50,446 nt of DNA from Psychrobacter piscatorii (GTDB taxonomy: Bacteria > Pseudomonadota > Gammaproteobacteria > Pseudomonadales > Moraxellaceae): assembly GCF_001444505.1 (NCBI RefSeq), contig NZ_LNDJ01000051.1, forward strand, positions 1 through 50,446, given 5' to 3'. Below the pieces are notes generated by a model, which ran no database searches, had not been told where the DNA came from, and saw only the letters and a program-made list of their open reading frames with translations. Both the position numbers and the translations under genes were made by a program. Numbering within the stretch: the first letter of the stretch is position 1; each line of letters opens with the position of its first letter. Shown here one piece after another: positions 50,124 through 50,446 of this stretch.

Positions 50124-50446
50124 AACACATTTACTCACTTTTACTGTCAAAAATTAGAATTATTTGTAAAACCTGTCATAGAATAGTCCTGAAAATAGCG
50201 CCTATCAGAAGATTCAACACCTTAAAAACACTCAATCATATCGTGCAAATAACACTATTAATGCTAATGATAATGATTAGCGTTTAAATAAAGAGAGGCA
50301 TAATAACTAAGTATTAACAATTTGGCAATAATTAATATCATACATTCTCAATTCTAGTACTTAGTACGCCAAGTGGACGTAGCAATACAACGCAGCAACG
50401 CTTGGTATTAACTATAAACATACCCCACTCTCAACTTGAAATAAGC
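50124..50446. other. Right-edge region upstream of the TonB-dependent receptor
   Basis: There is no gene here. It contains a Fur-like palindrome (50263-50281) about 140 bases before the receptor start. The window ends in non-coding sequence. Confidence 0.55.
50263..50281 (-). promoter_or_regulatory. Fur-like box upstream of the receptor gene
   Basis: GCTAATGATAATGATTAGC has perfect GCTAAT/ATTAGC arms and a GATAATGAT core close to the Fur consensus, which supports iron repression of the receptor. Confidence 0.65.

Overview
The window is ordinary chromosome of a Gram-negative gammaproteobacterium, most likely Psychrobacter or a close Moraxellaceae relative. The reasons are the pyrG-kdsA-eno-ftsB-ispD block known from Acinetobacter and Psychrobacter, the moderately AT-rich DNA, the MiaE, MipA/OmpV and porin genes, and outer-membrane and lipid A functions (KdsA, TonB system, lipoproteins). 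I see no rRNA, tRNA, CRISPR array, prophage or insertion sequence. The genus is an inference from gene content, not a database match.

Layout. 1-870: two terminators and a membrane-anchored BLUF blue-light sensor. 1.2-10.4 kb (all minus strand): ispD, ftsB, eno, then copA and a CopZ-like chaperone, a cysteine-free chaperone relative next to kdsA, and pyrG. The copper genes split an otherwise conserved housekeeping block. 10.6-14.5 kb: a general porin and malate synthase G. 15.1-17.1 kb: miaE facing four consecutive genes for very small, hydrophilic, cysteine-free proteins. 17.4-20.5 kb: polyphosphate kinase and a peptidoglycan transglycosylase. 20.8-24.5 kb (plus strand): a glutaredoxin-like protein, an L-lactate dehydrogenase-type flavoenzyme, a rhomboid protease with an unusual tail and a MipA/OmpV protein. 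24.7-25.4 kb: a two-gene accessory cassette (zinc ribbon plus membrane protein) between two near-identical terminators. 25.7-39.2 kb: fumC, a 5-formyl-THF cyclo-ligase, a YuiF/NhaC-type transporter, lon, a META-domain lipoprotein, Cu-Zn superoxide dismutase, topA and two uncharacterised envelope proteins.

39.4-50.2 kb is an iron-acquisition island: tonB-exbB-exbD (minus), a four-gene ABC importer resembling tetradentate-catecholate siderophore systems such as CeuE/FatB/YclQ (plus), a PepSY membrane protein and a TonB-dependent receptor (minus). Fur-like boxes lie upstream of tonB, the binding-protein gene and the receptor gene. The likely flow is receptor plus TonB-ExbBD across the outer membrane, binding lipoprotein, ABC permeases and ATPase across the inner membrane, then possible reductive iron release by the PepSY protein.

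The least explained parts are the small hydrophilic gene cluster, the zinc-ribbon/membrane pair, the degenerate metal-chaperone fold beside kdsA, and a possibly structured leader upstream of the siderophore-binding gene.
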